Shown here in pieces: positions 36,421-48,800 of a DNA stretch of 64,000 nt. The notes under the pieces were generated by a model. It did not search any database, was not told where the DNA came from, and worked only from the letters and a program-made list of their open reading frames with translations. The number at the start of each line of letters is the position of its first letter. Within the stretch, counting starts at the first letter, position 1. The position numbers were made by a program, and so were the translations under genes. Location of the stretch: the NCBI GenBank assembly GCA_008933995.1, contig WARS01000010.1:10767001-10831000 (forward strand), written 5' to 3'. The DNA comes from Datnioides undecimradiatus. Its lineage: Eukaryota; Chordata; Actinopteri; Lobotiformes; Datnioididae.

Positions 36421-39017
36421 CATTTATACATTCCTTTTTTTTCCCCTTTCAACTATGCCTGTACTATTATTTTGCAGGAAGTCAGAAGAAAATGAAAATT
36501 TTAAAGTAGTATGAATAAAACATGGCCAATACTACCTTTGGTGCCTGTTGGTGGTAGTGTCCAGAATGTTTGATTGACATTATATTGTGAATCAGTCTAT
36601 CAAGCCATGGCTATTTAGCACCCAACAGCAGTTGAATATAAATGAGGGTGAAAGCCATAGGATGCTGTGCTGTATGAATATTTTGCAAAATTGTACAAAA
36701 TTAGATGCAAATGGTTTGAAGGAAATGTTGCATTTTAATAAGCTTCACATTCTTGGCATTTACACTGGGCGGTAGATAAAAACGGCAAACCCGAGCAACA
36801 TAAAGCAACAATGAATTCAATTAGCAGAAATAATGACAAGGAATCAGCAGAGTTCATTTAAGTGTAAACGACAGCGAGACGTGGCCCATTCCCCGCTGCC
36901 GCCACAATGCTATACTGTCACACCAAATATACCGTTATGTAGTGCAATCATGCAGCCTCATTCAACATCATTTTCTCTGACAGGCTTCCTCCACTGTATA
37001 CCGCTGGGGTCAGATTAGCAACATCCACAGCACTTTGTTTACTTTGCACCCCAAGCCTAGTATAAGTGAGCCATCTGTGAACTTCTCAGTGAGTCAGTCA
37101 GGAGATCAGTGCCAAATAGGCCTCAGCTGTCTGCCACTGGCTAGTTTTCAGCTGGATTTCGACTTCTCCTTCCCTCTTGCACTCTTATTAGTGTCAGAAA
37201 GGCCACCTATGTCCAGGTGTGAGGATATCCTGCCAGGTGGAAGATATGATACCAATTTGTTGTGCTCATAATGTCATTGGTTTGTACCTTGGGAGAGCAG
37301 TAGCTTGCTTTTGTCTACGCTGTGTAAACCAATTATTCAAGTCTCTAATTTGATTTAATCCACCTACCCCTTTTAAAGAGAATTGCTCTTGTCAAATTGA
37401 GACCAGAAGATGACTTAATGCAAATTGTGAATAAGGTATTAGTCTATACTGTGTATGGGCGGCATTATTCATGACTGAAACATCTCAGCAGATTTGAAAC
37501 TGAGCATTCGTCTCTTCTAAAATAAGCCTTTTCCGATGGCTTTTATGTCTTGGAAGTGTAATGATACTTTTGGTATCGTTCCAGTATCAAAGCAATGCAA
37601 ATGACACGCGTTGATCTATTTGATGTATTCCAATATTTTATATGACTTGGGCAAGATGAGCTCAGCATCAAAATGCACAATTTAAGAGCTTGAGATGCTC
37701 AAACAATGCTTGATCAATCCAAACTGCTTTGATCTCTGCTTCCACATCACTCCAAAAGATGTCATCAGTGGCTGTTCTTTAAAGTAACAGACAAATGATG
37801 CAAGGAGGACTAAACTTGTGTTATGTCATTCTGGAACAATGTTTAATCATAGCGATGATTATTCCACATTCACTGGATTTTGCCTTTTTCGTGAGTCGTC
37901 TCCGAGCCTGTAATGACTGAAGACTGGTGGCAGATTACACGTCTAGATGGAAGTTTCTATTTCTTACCCGGAGTAAAAATGGTGGCTGATTATACAAAAT
38001 ATGATTAATGCCCATTGCCAGGACACCTTGTTTGTATCAATCAATACATGCTGCCACTGAGATTGTTTTCCCAGGTATAACATGTGATGCCGACAGCAAC
38101 AACACAGCACATGATGTATTTGAAATAAATGGTTGTCATGGAAATAAATTTGAAAATAGCTTCCAGACAACCTGTCAGCTTCAATACATCCTGGTTGGTC
38201 TCTTGAATTACAGTACCTGAGATGTTCATTGAAAGAAAAACAACCTGGCTATGTGTTTGTGACTAGTTGTGTGTACTTGCTGACAGCAAAGGACTTTCAG
38301 GGCATATTGGTTGTTATGTGGCATGAGCACACTTTTTTACATTTCCCCGATGGCTGATATCAAGCCTTCAAGCACTTTTTCTCTTTGCTCCCTGTCACTT
38401 CACAGTGACATTGGTGACACATTGTCCGACATAACAATTATTCATCCAGCAGAAGAAAAAATAAAAAAATAACAGCATGGTTTGTAGAATAAGATGTCCT
38501 CAGCTCTGAGATCAATACAACATGGGGTATTCCAGTTCATTTCAATGTTGTTCATGATTAATAAGAAAGAAACTTGGGTGTTAGAGAGATGAGACTGGCC
38601 TTTCTCCTCATTTGACAAGAACAGATTGGACATAATAATGAAATGACAAATGTCAGGTTTTCTTATTGGCACGTGTTAGCGATATTGTTTATAGCCAATC
38701 CAAACATGCATGCGTGCACTCCCAAGCTTTACCAGAGCAAGATGGAAGATCGGCAGCAAGAAATACAAAGATGCACTTGAATGAGTTTCATATGGAGTCA
38801 TTCATCCATTCTCCGGTCCACTAAAATCTGAATTTTCATTTAACTAAAGCTTTAAACTGGAAAGACAACATGAAATCCAGGATCCAAGATTTTATTTTAT
38901 TTTCAAGGTTATTTTTAATTTAGCATTTGTAATAATAATTTGATTTTTCAAAACATAAACAGATGATGAACTAAAAATAGGAATAACCCATCATAAAATA
39001 AATGAGATCAGTCAAGC
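36421..39017. other. Non-coding stretch with no recognised feature
   Basis: No repeat or gene recognised. Overlapping opposite-strand frames at 37964-38229 are chance frames. Confidence 0.45.
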
Positions 39018-39043
39018 AAAAAAAACAAAACAAAACAAAAACA
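39018..39043. repeat. A-rich tract with CAAAA units
   Basis: A8 followed by three CAAAA-like units. Confidence 0.85.
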
Positions 39044-39269
39044 ACATAAATGTAAATATTTACATGTGCAGACGTATCCCGGGGACTGTTTAACCATATC
39101 TTAAGCGGTGGCAATTGTGTACAGCTGTTATGTACAGCTGTTAGCAGATTGTGTGAAAACATATGGAGTCCTGAATTAGAAAAAAAAATAATCCATTTAA
39201 TTCAAAAATAAATCAAGTTAGATACAGTATGTATCAAAAACAAAAGAAAAGAAAACTAAACCCAGCACT

Positions 39270-39302
<33 letters not shown>
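39270..39302. repeat. (GATA)8 microsatellite
   Basis: Eight perfect GATA units. In tandem, GATA is also a possible GATA-factor binding cluster, but the length variation expected at such loci makes that a weak reading. Confidence 0.95.
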
Positions 39303-39303
<1 letters not shown>

Positions 39304-39663
39304 AAGAAATATAACATGGGTAGAAAGAGGGAAAACCCATGGTTATTGTAACAACTGGAGGTGAAGTGAAGAAGAAATGCAACCACCAACATATTCTGCC
39401 ACATTCTATTCTCACTAAAATAATGTGCTGGCTCAGATATTCCACCCCCACGATTAAATTAAAATTAAATACCGTAGGTTTTATGTACTATTCATGAACA
39501 GAAGGTATTATTTTTTTTCTTAGAGGTGCATTTATGTAATAGTATAATGTGGAAGTTATGTAAAATGTGGGCTTGATAATAAGAAGTATAGATGGTCTAG
39601 GTAAAGAAGCCTGTTTGGCTCTTCGAATGGGATCAACTGGTTTATTCACACGTTAAATTAAAT

Positions 39664-39700
39664 GAGTGTGTGTGTGTGTGAGTGTGAGAGAGAGAGAGAG
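39664..39700. repeat. Compound (GT)n(GA)n microsatellite
   Basis: GTGTGTGTGTGTGTG passes through AGTGTGA into seven GA units. Confidence 0.95.
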
Positions 39701-42162
39701 CAAGAGTACTGTTTGTATATGTGTGTGGTATAAATTTCCATTATGTTCTGGGCACAGATTGGTTTGAGGCCAACACGCTGGAATCATGCTGGAAAGACAT
39801 CCAGTCATAATTAGTGCTGGCTCACTCTCAAAGGCTGCTGGAAGATACCTTGTCATTACATTCCTTTATCACTATTGCTATTGCTCTCTCCGACTAAATA
39901 CATAACTCTCAGTTGAATGATTGCACTTTCAAGCTATTTATGTGCCCATTCATGCCTCGTTTATTGAAAGCAACAAGTTCACACCCCTTCCCTGGGAGTT
40001 GTAAAAAGTCCTCCTGGGAGATGAAGGAAGTCACTAATTTAAGTAGACGAGGCAGGTGGAGGTAAAGTGGCTGCAGCGATGAAGTAAGCTGCAGCATCAC
40101 TGGATGAGGATATCTAGAGCTTTAGGAGTACCTGAGGGTGGATTTTCGCTTTAAGCCCGCTTTGTCGCCAGAGACGTCAAACAAAACAGAAGGTAAACCA
40201 AAATCAAACAGTTGGGAATCCGGCAACTCGGAATTAATTAATCTCCCACCAGGTAGCGCGCGCATGGCAGCGATTTGAATCATCGAGAAATCCAAAATGA
40301 AATGTAATCTTTCCGAAATTAGCTGTAGTCAGAAAGCGGAGCGCATCAAAGCTCAATGGTTGGCCCATAAACGTTAAACCAACTGGAATTTTAAACCCCC
40401 TTTTTCAAGGGATGAACAGAGGAACATGCTGGAGTCTTCCAGCGACAGCAGCACGTGCAGGAGCTTCGAGTTCAGAAAAGGTGCGGTTTGTTTGGAAAGC
40501 GGCCTTGGAAATATTCACTGGATAAATTATGTGTTGAAGAGAAGGAAATACCCGTGCTGCCAAAGCTATGAACTGTAATCCCAGTTTTTGTTTTTTTTGA
40601 CTGGCCTTGACAAAAGTACCTGCTGGGAAAATGTAACTGAATATAAAGACACAAAATCATGACAGCTGACAACCTCCAAATGAGTATTTTAGGAATAATG
40701 TTAAGGCCATATTTCATAATTAGATAGACATATATACCAGTTGCTCCACGACTCACTGTTCAGCTCTAATTTGTGATACACTTTGGTTCAACTCAGGCAG
40801 GATTACAACCGTGGATCTAAGACAGCAGACCTTGGCTTTATCATCTGATCCCAAAAATGGTATATGCACTTAACCTCTCTTTGTTTCCTTATATGATTTG
40901 GGGAAGCAGCCAGCTTAAAGTGCGACACGCAGGCTGCTGTTTGCAGCTAAAAATTGGCACCCTCGACTCTTCAGTGTGCAGAGCTGACAAGGATTATTTC
41001 TCCTCTTGGAGTTTTATGAAGTTTGTATTGTCATACAAATCCTCGGGGGCACCAAAATCAGTCAGTCGGCCACATCTTAATCCGTGAGAACATAATGTAC
41101 ATTAGAATTAGCATTTATATTCTTTGCCTCTGAACATCATTGTGTGTCCAAAAGCACACAGACACATTGTCAATGCTTGAGCAGGCAGTACAATTTCCAG
41201 TGGGGCACTGACAACCAGAATCCTTGTAATTAGCCGACTTTAAATACTTTCTTGTGTTTCTTGCTGCCATTATCCATGATGATTAGCATATTAGCAAAAA
41301 TAGATTAAATAATACATGATAAGAATACTGCCCACTGACTTCATTACACATTGAATACAGGTCACTGTAAACCATAGTTGTTTACGACTCTGTCTGGGAT
41401 TCACATGTTGTTTACGTCAAATGGAGGCCAGCTGCCATTCATCCACCGCTTTGTTGCCAGTTCAACTAAGGTCACACTAAGGTCGTTAGGTAATGAACTT
41501 AACAGCGGCACTTTGCGTTCCGTCATTATATAAATAACACAAAGGCGTCTGACACAATGCAGCAGAAATCCCACAGAAAGATTCGTGTCAGCTATTCAAC
41601 ATGCGCTTCATTTAAATCTACCTATTTCGCAGCAGACAGCAAACACAACCCAAGTAATCAAATTCCGACCAGTCAAAAGGTGGCCCAAGGCAAATAAAAA
41701 AAAAAAAGAAGAATGAATGGGGTCTTTTTTAAGAGTGTTGTGCTTTGTTGTTTTTTTATGAGTCCATTTTCAGCACTGAAATGAAATTATGGGCTAAAAA
41801 ATTTATGCCGGGGGTTGGATGTTGCAAACTGGAGAAATACTGATTGACATTTTGCAGTTATTCCTTATTTTTAGCCGTTTGCCTTTAGTGTTGGAGAAGA
41901 CCTTGGTATTAAGGGCACGTCAACCCCATCAAATCATGCTAACTGTCCCTCAAAGTGTCATCAAACGCTGACCGGTGCAGGCCTGCAATTAAGACCCCAC
42001 AATCATCATGGGTTCAATTTGTCTGTGTTCTCTGGCAGCGCAGGTTGTGTGTTAGTCACATGTGTGAATACGTGTTCCATTAAAAACATTTAGCCTGTCA
42101 AAACTAATGGCCCTTAATTAAAATTTCTAGCACCCTCATTCGGCCAATCAGTATAATTTTCT
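39701..42162. other. Non-coding stretch with no recognised feature
   Basis: A GC-richer patch at 40240-40460 holds no recognisable protein. An A-rich run lies at 41696-41708. No repeat family could be assigned. Confidence 0.45.
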
Positions 42163-42188
42163 AAAAAAAAAAAAAACAAAAAAAAAAC
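42163..42188. repeat. A-rich tract
   Basis: A14 and A10 runs separated by one C. Confidence 0.9.
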
Positions 42189-43349
42189 AATGCAAAGAAA
42201 TATGTTTTTTAATAAAAGATGGTCAAATGTTCATGTTCCAAACATCCGCTGCTTAATGCATAGTGCCCTATTTCCCTTGGAAAAAAAAAAATGGTCATGG
42301 TTGTCATGGTGACGAATGCAACTGATGTAGTCAGTGTTTGAGAACATGCCTAGAAAGCTCTCTGCCACAGTGAGAATTCACAGTACCAAGACACAAATCA
42401 GCGATGCCATGCTGATATACACTCTTGGCTAGCAGCACAAACTGTTTTCAGCCAGTAAATACACCCTGATCCCCAGAAAATCTGTCATCCTGGATGCTGT
42501 CACAGTCCCCTTTTCCATCTTCCCCCCATTTTTTTTCTCAATAAGTATATCTCCTGCACAGCTCTACGCTAGAGTGACATGCAGTAACTGATCCAGACAT
42601 GAAGCAAACTTTTCTCTCTTGTTTCAAGTCAGTGGACAGTATCAATATTTTATGGTGAACATGTTTCAGCGAGTAGACAGCTAAACCAGGGTCAAGTAAT
42701 TGGTATGTATACATATACATACATGCATTATATCTGCAGTCCATATAGTGATAGTGTAAAGTAACTGATTTATAGATTAATGGATGAGCAGAGAGCTAAT
42801 CAGAAGAAAAAAAACTAAAAAATAATGGTGATGTTGGTCAATTTTTAATTCGGTTCAGTTTTGGAAAACACAAAACATTTGAGGACATCAGTTTGTCTGA
42901 CATTTAACACACAAACTACTTCTCAACTAATGTCAAAATCATCAGGATTGCAGATTTATCAATAATGGAAATACAGTGCATAAAGAAAGTCTAATGTCAC
43001 ACTCTAATGAAATAAATGTTGATTCACATTTAATGTGATCAACCAGACTTGAGAAAGCACCGCATGACCCATACAGAATGATTTACAACAATGTTCAAAC
43101 ACATCACCAACATGTCCTGCTTATCTATACCCTTGACATGGGCATTTATTGGGACTTATAATCGCCTACAGCCTTTAAACGTAACTGGCCTTTTTCTGTG
43201 TATTCCTTGCACAGACGAAGTGGAGGGAAGTCTAGTTTATGTGAGAGTGCAAGCTGTGCGTCCGTCTAGCCCCAGAAAAAACTGATTGTAGCAATCAAGA
43301 GTCAAGGCTAGACCACACGGCAGGAGCCAGGTTCTGGAGAATTGGTTTA

Positions 43350-43354
<5 letters not shown>
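42189..43354. other. Non-coding stretch with no recognised feature
   Basis: No gene or repeat recognised. An A10 run is at about 42281-42290. Confidence 0.5.

Positions 43355-43380
<26 letters not shown>
43355..43380. repeat. (AC)13 microsatellite
   Basis: Perfect AC run, with interrupted CA-rich sequence to about 43402. Confidence 0.95.
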
Positions 43381-43435
43381 CTAGACACACACAAACACAC
43401 AAGTAGAATGTGCCTATGAGCTGTTCACGTGGAGT

Positions 43436-43450
43436 TGCGCAGGGGGCAGC
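43436..43450 (+). promoter_or_regulatory. Possible CTCF-type core
   Basis: TGCGCAGGGGGCAGC matches the AGRKGGCRS core of the CTCF motif, but the upstream CCA is not present. This is a partial match only. Confidence 0.18.
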
Positions 43451-43926
43451 AGTGTAGACCGCTGTTGTATCAAGCACTTTTATGATGTGAATGCCTGTGT
43501 TCATAAACCTGCCCCCCTGCAGCTCTTACCTCTGGCTGATGCTGAACATAAGAATGTGTTGTCAATTTACCCGGCTAAATCAGGGTTAAACTCCTTCTAT
43601 CGACCAACACGCTCAATACCATCTCAACTACACATACACTCCGGGTGCCTTTTGATTGCTAACTGATTAGGTGCCAGGTGACCCTTTCTGACCACAGCAA
43701 CCTTTCCAGAAACCCAGGAATCTTTTTAGGAGGTCATGTGCTTCGCCTGAATTTTGATTGCGGGAAAGTATTTTTCATTGTTTGTTCCCGGATTGCAGTT
43801 CCTGGCCCCTCAAAAAGTCCCTGCTCCCGAAGTATTACTTTCTGCTGACCCGGGAACTCCGGCAGTCGAGTTTGCTGTATTGAATATCAAACACGAGCCT
43901 TTTGAATGCAGCACGTCACAGCAGCC
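43451..43926. other. Non-coding stretch
   Basis: No feature recognised. Confidence 0.5.
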
Positions 43927-44200
43927 AGTAGGCCTGTCACAGTTATAGCATAATACAATATAGCTATATGCCATATAATAATATAGCGTATAGCTGTTTG
44001 AGCTGACGGCGATAATTTTGCATAATTGTCTAAATAATTTCCATTCATCTGTGTAAAAATGGATAGAAATGTCATGCTTCCATGTTCACGTACACCTTTT
44101 AATGTACAACTTCTGGTTTAATGTTGTCTTGTTACGCTCTCTTCTTCTACTGTAGTTTAACGGCACCTAAGTGGAGAAATAGTGCCCCCAACTGTTTATC
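43927..44200 (+). mobile_element. Possible hAT-like element, TAGGCCTGTCAC type
   Basis: AGTAGGCCTGTCACAG is followed by an AT-rich ATAGC/ATATAGC section, TAATTTCCATTCAT, TAGAAATGTCATGCTTCC and GTGGAGAAATAGTGCCCCC. I recall fish elements that begin AGGCCTGTCACGATA and have a similar interior. Ends, inverted repeats and target duplications could not be confirmed. The short frames inside are not genes. Confidence 0.33.
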
Positions 44201-45916
44201 TCAACGCTCATATGTTTGGATAATGGCGGTGGATGGAAAGAGGTAATTTGCGTTGCATGTGGAATCAAACCCAGCAAATGAAATGATGCAATAAATTGCT
44301 TAAAGTCAGCACTGCAGTATTCATTTTAAAGAAACGTTTTGTATTTAAACCTTACCTTAAGCTACTCAGCTTTTATCTGGTGCAGGGTGGTAAAATCCAA
44401 AAAATATCATTCAGAAACATTAGCATAGGTATAGAGTGAGTATCAGAAGGGTTTTATTACTGATTTGGCAGCTACGGTATTGATGGGTAGAGGAAATGTG
44501 ATAGTGATTGTAATGGTTAACTGTGCAACTAAAACACTTGGTTAATACTTGGTTAATATTGCGTTTACAGTTGATTAAAGTTGCATCTTAACTGAAGGTC
44601 ATGGACAGGACAGAAACTCTTACAGGGAAGTACAGTACAGCAATCTGCTAGCCCGTCTCTGGGCATGTATATCTGGAATCCTTTGGATGCCGGGCTGATT
44701 GCTACTCCAAGATGCATTTGAATGGCAGTGGTGGTATAGTAGTAGTAACATGAAGGCAACAATGGTGCAATGTTTTAATAAGCCTGTTTGAAATTGCCTG
44801 CTTTCATGAAAGGCATTTTTGCTGCTGCTCCTTCTTTTTCTATGATCTTTATTTTACCAATACAGTAGCCTCTGCGTGGCAATATTCAGTTGTGTTTATT
44901 TAATAGGGCAGAAATTCTGTAATCTTCCAAGTACACACAATGTGGGATCGATGCCACATGCAAAGCAGATGCTTTGTCTGCATTGTTGCTAAAAAGGAAG
45001 CTCCTCGGTGTATTTACACAGTTGCATTCATGTTAGCCAATAGCAGTTACAACCGCCACAGAAAACAATAAGCTAAGGCGACCCCTTAAGCTGGAACATT
45101 TAATGGAAAAACTGCCAGGAAAACTTCAGATAAAAGCAGGAAACCTTTCAAGGGCTTGACAAAGAGTCTGATCCCACTAACATGAGATACGCAGTTGCCG
45201 CTGTGCTAAGCCTGGGCACAGATTAAATGCTGATAATGAAATTAAGCAACTCTATTTCTGTGATATCCAGCCTTACAGTAGCTCCACACGGGCAAGGTTA
45301 GGCATTATTGATTGAAAGCTTTTCTCCACCTTCTTTGGGTGCCTTCGTGCTCTCCATTGTATTGGTGAGGACATGACTGAAAGGCTGCTGACGGCTTCCT
45401 CTCCCGTCGTTTCTGTCTGCTGGGTAGTTCTGTCAACAGATCATCCCACCCCACTGAGAATGAAATCAAACCCGAGGTGGCTCTCCACTATCTACTGTCA
45501 TTTCTCATTAAAGAGATATGAATCATTCCTGACACCGTGTAATTGGTAAATGGTAATTTCTAAGAGGAAATTCTGGGAGTGTGAGGAGAAATCACACTTT
45601 GGATTTGAGATCGGAAGGATTATGACATGAAGCAAAGACTGGAGCTTAACTGCCTCTTCCTACTGTCTTTTTTATTGTATCTGATAGCCGAGGATTCCAC
45701 TTGCTCAGGAATCAGAGACACTGGTTATCTAGGTACCCTCAAATAATGACACCACTGGGATTTAATATCAGTTGCTATACATCATTTCTATCCTTTAAAG
45801 TCTGATTTCACAAAGGAAACATTTTCATTGATTTATCCTTAAAAGGGAGGCTCAGTTGTCCTTTATTTCTCCCAGAGAAGTCACATGGGAGAAGAGGGGC
45901 TTGTGTAATTGTGATG
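44201..45916. other. Non-coding stretch with no recognised feature
   Basis: No gene, RNA or repeat recognised. Confidence 0.5.
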
Positions 45917-45938
45917 TTTTTTTTTTGTTTTTTTTTTA
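45917..45938. repeat. T-rich tract
   Basis: Two T runs of about ten separated by one G, ending in AG. It resembles a splice acceptor tract, but no open exon follows. Confidence 0.85.
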
Positions 45939-46650
45939 GTTTGGATCCAAATAACATTTTCAGTGATCACCAAGGTTTCGGAGAGCATCCCGTGATTTCC
46001 AACTCTGATTAAAGTCACTCATTAATCAACTGCAATTCCTGCAAATTAACATTAACATTGCAATATAGAGATGAAAAGAGAGATAAAAAGACTGGGGCCC
46101 TAGCAATTAGGAACTTATTGCTGCACAAAGACCCCCAGAGGGAACATAGTCATACTAGTGAGAAGCTTAATTGGTTTCAGGTTGGTATTCCATTCGTTAG
46201 AGCACCAATGTACCAGATATATGCCAATCGGCTGAGTCTCCTTAAGAATAATCTGGAATTAATCAGCTGTCTGATTCTTTTTGAAGACGCATACATTTCA
46301 AGTACCTGAATATGTATATTTCTCCTACCTCAATATTTCATCTTTTTCCATCACTCTCTGATTTCTCTCTGACACGCCACACTGGTGTGTATGTTCTCTT
46401 TAATTCAATAAATGGAGTACAGAGGCCAGGTTTCATCCAAGCGATCTGATTGGCTGGATCCATTTCAATAGGCTCACATTTGCATCAAAAATCTCTTAGC
46501 AACAGCGGGTGGTGCCCCATGGAGAACTGGCTGTGTGGCTGTGATATCTAAATATAAAAGAACATAGAAAAACAATATCTCCAATATTGTGTGTTTGTGA
46601 TTGTTAATATGCCTCCTCAGTAACAGTATTAAACAATACTGTCTCAGTCT
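45939..46650. other. Non-coding stretch with no recognised feature
   Basis: The plus-strand 83-codon frame at 46058-46309 matches no known family. A CCAAT-type GATTGGCTGG lies near 46448. Confidence 0.45.
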
Positions 46651-46673
46651 AAAAAAAAAAAAAAAAAAAAAAA
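46651..46673. repeat. A23 homopolymer
   Basis: The longest homopolymer in the window. No retroposon body is recognisable next to it. Confidence 0.95.
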
Positions 46674-47181
46674 TCTTGATCCTAAAATGTCAAACTCAGT
46701 TTATTCATTTCCTTTTAATGGATTTTATATTTATTTGGATCACCATCATACTACTAACAGAATATGACAGATGACAAAATATCATTTCCATGCATTTCCT
46801 GCATTTCTTCTTTTCTTGACGTGTTGATGAACACACATCTCAGTTTTTGACACAGTGGTGGTTTTCAGTTAGATGTTTGATTGTAAATGGTTTAACAATC
46901 CAAACATGACATTTATATTCTGCGACTATCTCGATGTTGCTACCATGTAATGTACAGACTATTGAAGTCAATCTAGATTGAAAAAGGCATGAACTAGTAT
47001 ATGAGTAATATGTCTTTGGGCTTAGTTAGCCAATAACTAACTAGCTCTCAGTTAGGTATGTTAATGTGAATGTGCAGCAGCTCTTACCTGATCTGATTAT
47101 CAATGCAAGCAAATGAATCACATGATTTAACCTATTCAGCACAGTTCGCCATAGTGCACAGATCTGTCATCCATCGCTGAC
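46674..47181. other. Non-coding stretch
   Basis: No feature recognised. Confidence 0.5.
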
Positions 47182-47335
47182 ATGACAGCTGCGGCTGGCT
47201 TTCAGATGACGACCTCCAACATGGCGGTACTACAAAGTGTACGTCACCTAAAATCCCCTTTTGTATGTTGCTGGCATTTAGACTTTTTTAAGCAGGATTT
47301 GACATTTCACATCACCATTTGAATGGAGATGCCAC
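47182..47335 (+). other. Short segment with YY1-type motif; possibly repeat-derived
   Basis: CTCCAACATGGCGGTAC at about 47213-47229 contains a strong YY1 core (AACATGGCGG), and TACGTCACC follows 15 bases on. A 50-codon plus frame from ATG 47182 spans it. Such CATGGCGG/GTGACGTC pairs recur in fish dispersed repeats, so a repeat origin is as likely as a regulatory one. Confidence 0.2.
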
Positions 47336-48385
47336 CACAAGCAGTGATCTTTCTTTTTGTTGACTCTCCAATGAGAGCGAGCCAGTCACAAAATAGTAAA
47401 AGAAAGTAGGGAAATGCATGCCGTTCTTCACCATCCCAGTAAGCTGTTGGCAGCCAGGGTTCTTAAAGAAAACCTGCTTTAAACCCCCTTAGGGACACAA
47501 ATGGCTGCAGGATTCAGCACCAGTTAAAGCACTGATTGCAAAACACTAATTAAGTTCATAATAATGTTTAAAATGTAAGTACAGCGTACCACAAAAAAAC
47601 CCTCAGAGTTTAAGGCAATGAGTTGGAGAAATACAGAATTCAAACTTCCTGTGGGTACGGTTAGATGCAAGGGTGAGATGGACTAATAATGTTCCATTAG
47701 GCTCAGCTTCCTCAGTGTTCCTGTCAACCCGTATAGTATTTAGCAAAGGGGGACTGCACAAGATGAATTAGAGACGACCTTTAATGAGGACCATTTGAGG
47801 AATTCATTGGACACATCATTCCCCTTACACATTGCCCTCATCAGTACAATAATCAAAAAAGACCTTTACAATGTTAGAAGTTCCAGAGTTTCTGTGTTTT
47901 CGTCTTATTTTATGTACACGATTTTGTCAGGACGTCGTAATCTATAACCAATTATTGGAGAGTGCAGGTGACTCCTTCTAAAATAAAACTCAATACTTAT
48001 TGAATTAAACACTTACTGGGTAAATGCTGACAAAAGCACTGCACGTCAAGGAACAAAAGATGTTTTCCTTGGATTTTAGTCAATGGTTGTTGCTGTTGTG
48101 CGCAAAACACACATGGAAATTCATCCCCCCCATTCATCCCCTCTTTTTTTCCTCCTGGACATCGCCACCCAGATGCTGATGTGACTTCACCAATCCATTT
48201 AAAACTCGTTAGAATGTTCTGCACGGACAGAGAGATAAACGCGATTTAAATAATTATGTCACAGTCAGTTATAGGATCCCCTGACAATGTGCATCCAATG
48301 CAGAGCTGTCACAATGTGCAGTGGTCAATCCCTTCAAACTGAGCTTTTGTCAGACCAAAGTTCCTAATGTGATACTGAATAGAAA
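47336..48385. other. Non-coding stretch with no recognised feature
   Basis: No gene, RNA or repeat recognised. Confidence 0.5.
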
Positions 48386-48406
48386 AATAATAATAATAAT
48401 AATAAT
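48386..48406. repeat. (AAT)7 microsatellite
   Basis: Trinucleotide run following AGAAA. Confidence 0.9.
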
Positions 48407-48479
48407 GAGCCAATCTAACTCATGCACAATGGTTCATTGACATGATTAGAAGTAAATAGAGTAATTACCCATCCTGCAT

Positions 48480-48800
48480 ATAAATAGGCATCATTATAGG
48501 GTACAGTGGATGAGTTTGCTGAGCATTTCTACCTTTGGTGGTAAGCGATTTTGATCTAAATTGATTGCTATGGGATTATCCAGGATTTATTAAATATTAA
48601 GGCATTGACTTCAACTAATGTAGATAATTAGGGTTTATTCAAAGTCAAAATGAAATTGGCATAAAATGTGCATGGAAAGTGATTCATTACCGAGCTACTA
48701 GTCAATTCATCAATTATGATTTTCATTACATATCATAATTAAGAATGCTTGAGCTGAATTGATGTAGTTTAAAACTCTCATTACCCAGTTATTTGGATTA
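48480..48800. other. Possible conserved non-coding element (by composition only)
   Basis: Free of simple repeats and of long frames, and rich in homeodomain-type cores (ATAATTAAG, TCAATTATGATTTTC, GATAATTAGG) with a CATATAAATAGG near its start. This resembles vertebrate ultraconserved enhancer sequence. No cross-species alignment could be done. Confidence 0.22.

Noticed and set aside
39270..39302. GATA-factor binding cluster
   Set aside because: A perfect (GATA)8 run is better explained as a microsatellite.
45917..45940. Splice acceptor-like T tract ending in AG
   Set aside because: No open, coding-like sequence or donor follows, and the tract is a simple T-rich repeat.
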